Origin: Acidobacteriota bacterium
GTDB taxonomy: Bacteria > Acidobacteriota > Terriglobia > Terriglobales > Acidobacteriaceae
Assembly (NCBI GenBank): GCA_028873155.1
Contig: JAGWML010000140.1
Coordinates: forward strand, 1 to 8,071
Reading direction: 5' to 3'
DNA length: 8,071 nucleotides
The notes under the pieces were generated by a model, which was not told the DNA's origin, made no database searches, and worked only from the letters and a program-made list of their open reading frames with translations. Shown here piece by piece: positions 6,711-8,071 of this stretch. The position numbers were made by a program, and so were the translations under genes. The number at the start of each line of letters is the position of its first letter. Position 1 is the stretch's first letter.

Positions 6711-8071
6711 TTACTTGAACTCCGCAGGCGCCATCGGATGCGGCGCCGTCAGTTCTTCATGCAGGTCCTCGCCCGCCGCCTGCATTGTCTTGCCGCGAAT
6801 CGCCTCTGTCACCGCCGCATCCATCATCAGCTCCGCCAGCCTGCGCGTCGCAAGGTCGAGCACCACAATGGCATGCCGCAGCGCGTTCAGGTCGGTTCCG
6901 AGCCTCGCCGCGGTCAGGCGCCTCTCCGCCACGTCGATTGTATGCAGCTCCTCAGCGGTGAGCAGCGCCCACGCTGCGTGCTGCCGCGCCCGCTCCACAT
7001 TTGACAGAATCGTCTCCGATTCATTCCGCGCCTCAATCAGCAGCCGCGCGGCAAAGTCCGCTTCCGCATGATCGAACGACTCCAGAATCATGCTCTCCAC
7101 CTGCTCATCCGTCAGGCCGTAGGTGGGCTTCACCTCAATCTGCGCCTGTTTGCCGCTGCGCTGCTCGCGCGCAGACACCTGCAGAATGCCATCGGCATCG
7201 ATGAGAAACTTCACCTCGATGCGAGGCAGCCCTGCCGTCATCGGCGGAATGCCCTTCAAATCAAATCGAGCCAGCGATCGGCAGTCTGCCGCAAGTTCGC
7301 GCTCGCCCTGCACCACATGAATCGCGACATTGGTCTGCCCGTCTACGCCCGTGGTGAAGTGCTCCGTCGCCGAAGCAGGAATCGTTGAGTTACGCGGAAT
7401 GATGCGCGCCACTACACCACCCAGCGCTTCAATGCCCAGCGAAAGCGGCGTCACATCCAGCAGCAGCAGGTCTTCGGTGTTCTTCGCCGTGCCCGCCAGA
7501 ATCTCCGCCTGCACCGCTGCGCCCAACGCCACCACTTCGTCCGGGTTCAGGTCCGTATGCGGCTTCTTGCCGCGCGCCGACAGATGAAACAGCTCATCCA
7601 CAAGCTGTCGCACCGCGGGAATGCGCGTCGAACCGCCCACCATCACCACTTCGTCAATCTGCTCCGGCACAATGCCTGCATCCGCCATCGCCTGCTTGCA
7701 GGGGGCAGAGGTCCGCTCCAGAATAGGCTCAATCAGTTGCTCAAACACCGCACGCGGAATCTCGCGCTGATAGCGGTCGCCGTTCGGCAGTTCAATATCG
7801 AACAGCGCCGATTGCTCCGCAGAGAGTCGAATCTTCCCGTCAATCGCCGCCTTGCGCAGCGCCTGCACCGCGCCGGGATGCTGGCGCAGATTCACGCCGT
7901 GCTCGGCGTGAATCTCATCCAGCGCAATCGTCAGCAGCAGATTGTCAATGTCATCGCCGCCTAGGTGCGTGTCGCCGTTGGTAGACTGCACCTCAAAGAT
8001 GCCGTCACGCAGCTTGAGAATCGAAATATCAAATGTGCCGCCGCCCAGGTCATAAACGGCAATCGTGCCTT
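6711..8071 (-). CDS. hscA: Fe-S cluster assembly Hsp70 chaperone HscA, 5' end outside the window
   Basis: The C-terminal 452 residues of an Hsp70 are visible. The reading frame is open to the right edge, so the N-terminal part (about 165-180 residues, judged from the usual 615-620) is missing. A GTG at 7991 is internal and not the start, because the residues before it read VYDLGGGTFDIS, the Hsp70 phosphate-2 loop. Further on come NGDTHLGGDDID, the adenosine motif VVMVGGSTRIPAVRQL (visible 141-156), the interdomain linker LLLLDVTPLSLGIEALGG (about 201-218), the beta-sandwich substrate domain, and the helical lid from IEVKPTYGLTDEQVESMILE. HscA uses ATP, with co-chaperone HscB, to release clusters from the scaffold IscU in the cytosol. 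I call HscA and not DnaK because fdx and iscX follow directly, because of the VKPTYGLTDEQVE block, and because the C-terminus is short and lacks the Gly-rich acidic DnaK tail. Confidence 0.9.
   Translation of the reverse strand, partial: GTIAVYDLGGGTFDISILKLRDGIFEVQSTNGDTHLGGDDIDNLLLTIALDEIHAEHGVNLRQHPGAVQALRKAAIDGKIRLSAEQSALFDIELPNGDRYQREIPRAVFEQLIEPILERTSAPCKQAMADAGIVPEQIDEVVMVGGSTRIPAVRQLVDELFHLSARGKKPHTDLNPDEVVALGAAVQAEILAGTAKNTEDLLLLDVTPLSLGIEALGGVVARIIPRNSTIPASATEHFTTGVDGQTNVAIHVVQGERELAADCRSLARFDLKGIPPMTAGLPRIEVKFLIDADGILQVSAREQRSGKQAQIEVKPTYGLTDEQVESMILESFDHAEADFAARLLIEARNESETILSNVERARQHAAWALLTAEELHTIDVAERRLTAARLGTDLNALRHAIVVLDLATRRLAELMMDAAVTEAIRGKTMQAAGEDLHEELTAPHPMAPAEFK

Noticed and set aside
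7989..7991. GTG as the start of the Hsp70 gene
   Set aside because: The same frame continues upstream to the window edge and encodes the conserved DLGGGTFDIS loop, so the GTG is an internal valine codon.

Overview
The window looks like a chromosomal segment of a high-GC bacterium. The best guess is an acidobacterium (class Terriglobia, family Acidobacteriaceae). That rests on the strong G/C bias of most genes, on a pair of palindromes with a CGGCTT[G/T]AGCCG core that I remember from acidobacterial intergenic regions, and on the style of the proteins. No rRNA or taxonomic marker gene is present, so the placement is tentative. I saw no tRNA, CRISPR array, insertion sequence or phage gene.

Layout, left to right. 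(1) Bases 72-1325 (+) encode a complete M29-family metallo-aminopeptidase with all six expected metal and active-site residues. (2) Bases 1326-1487 are a convergent intergenic gap with two REP-like palindromes. (3) On the minus strand, a secreted protein of unknown function (2856-3794) is followed by a GT1/UGT-like glycosyltransferase (1488 to about 2774). The unknown gene is clearly lower in G+C than its neighbours. The two genes share a reading frame and are separated by one stop codon plus a short spacer. (4) A 114-bp divergent region (3795-3908) separates them from an OmpR-type response regulator (3909-4610). Its partner, a membrane sensor histidine kinase (4600-6003), overlaps it by 11 bp. 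(5) Four bases beyond the kinase stop, on the opposite strand, lies the distal part of an isc iron-sulphur operon: hscA (6711 to beyond 8071, 5' end missing), fdx (6258-6674) and iscX (6008-6226).

How the genes work together: HscA, Fdx and IscX belong to the ISC pathway that builds Fe-S clusters on IscU. HscA drives cluster release from the scaffold, Fdx supplies electrons, and IscX tunes iron and desulfurase activity. The rest of the operon (iscR, iscS, iscU, hscB) should lie to the right of the window if the gene order is canonical. The response regulator and kinase form one translationally linked two-component system with unknown signal and targets. The aminopeptidase is a stand-alone housekeeping enzyme. 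The secreted protein and the glycosyltransferase may be co-transcribed, but nothing in the sequence ties their functions together.

The window is mostly ordinary and I do not see a clear undescribed system. The points most worth a second look are the low-GC secreted orphan, the palindrome pair, the atypical H-box of the kinase, and the hairpin that covers both stop codons at the kinase/iscX junction.
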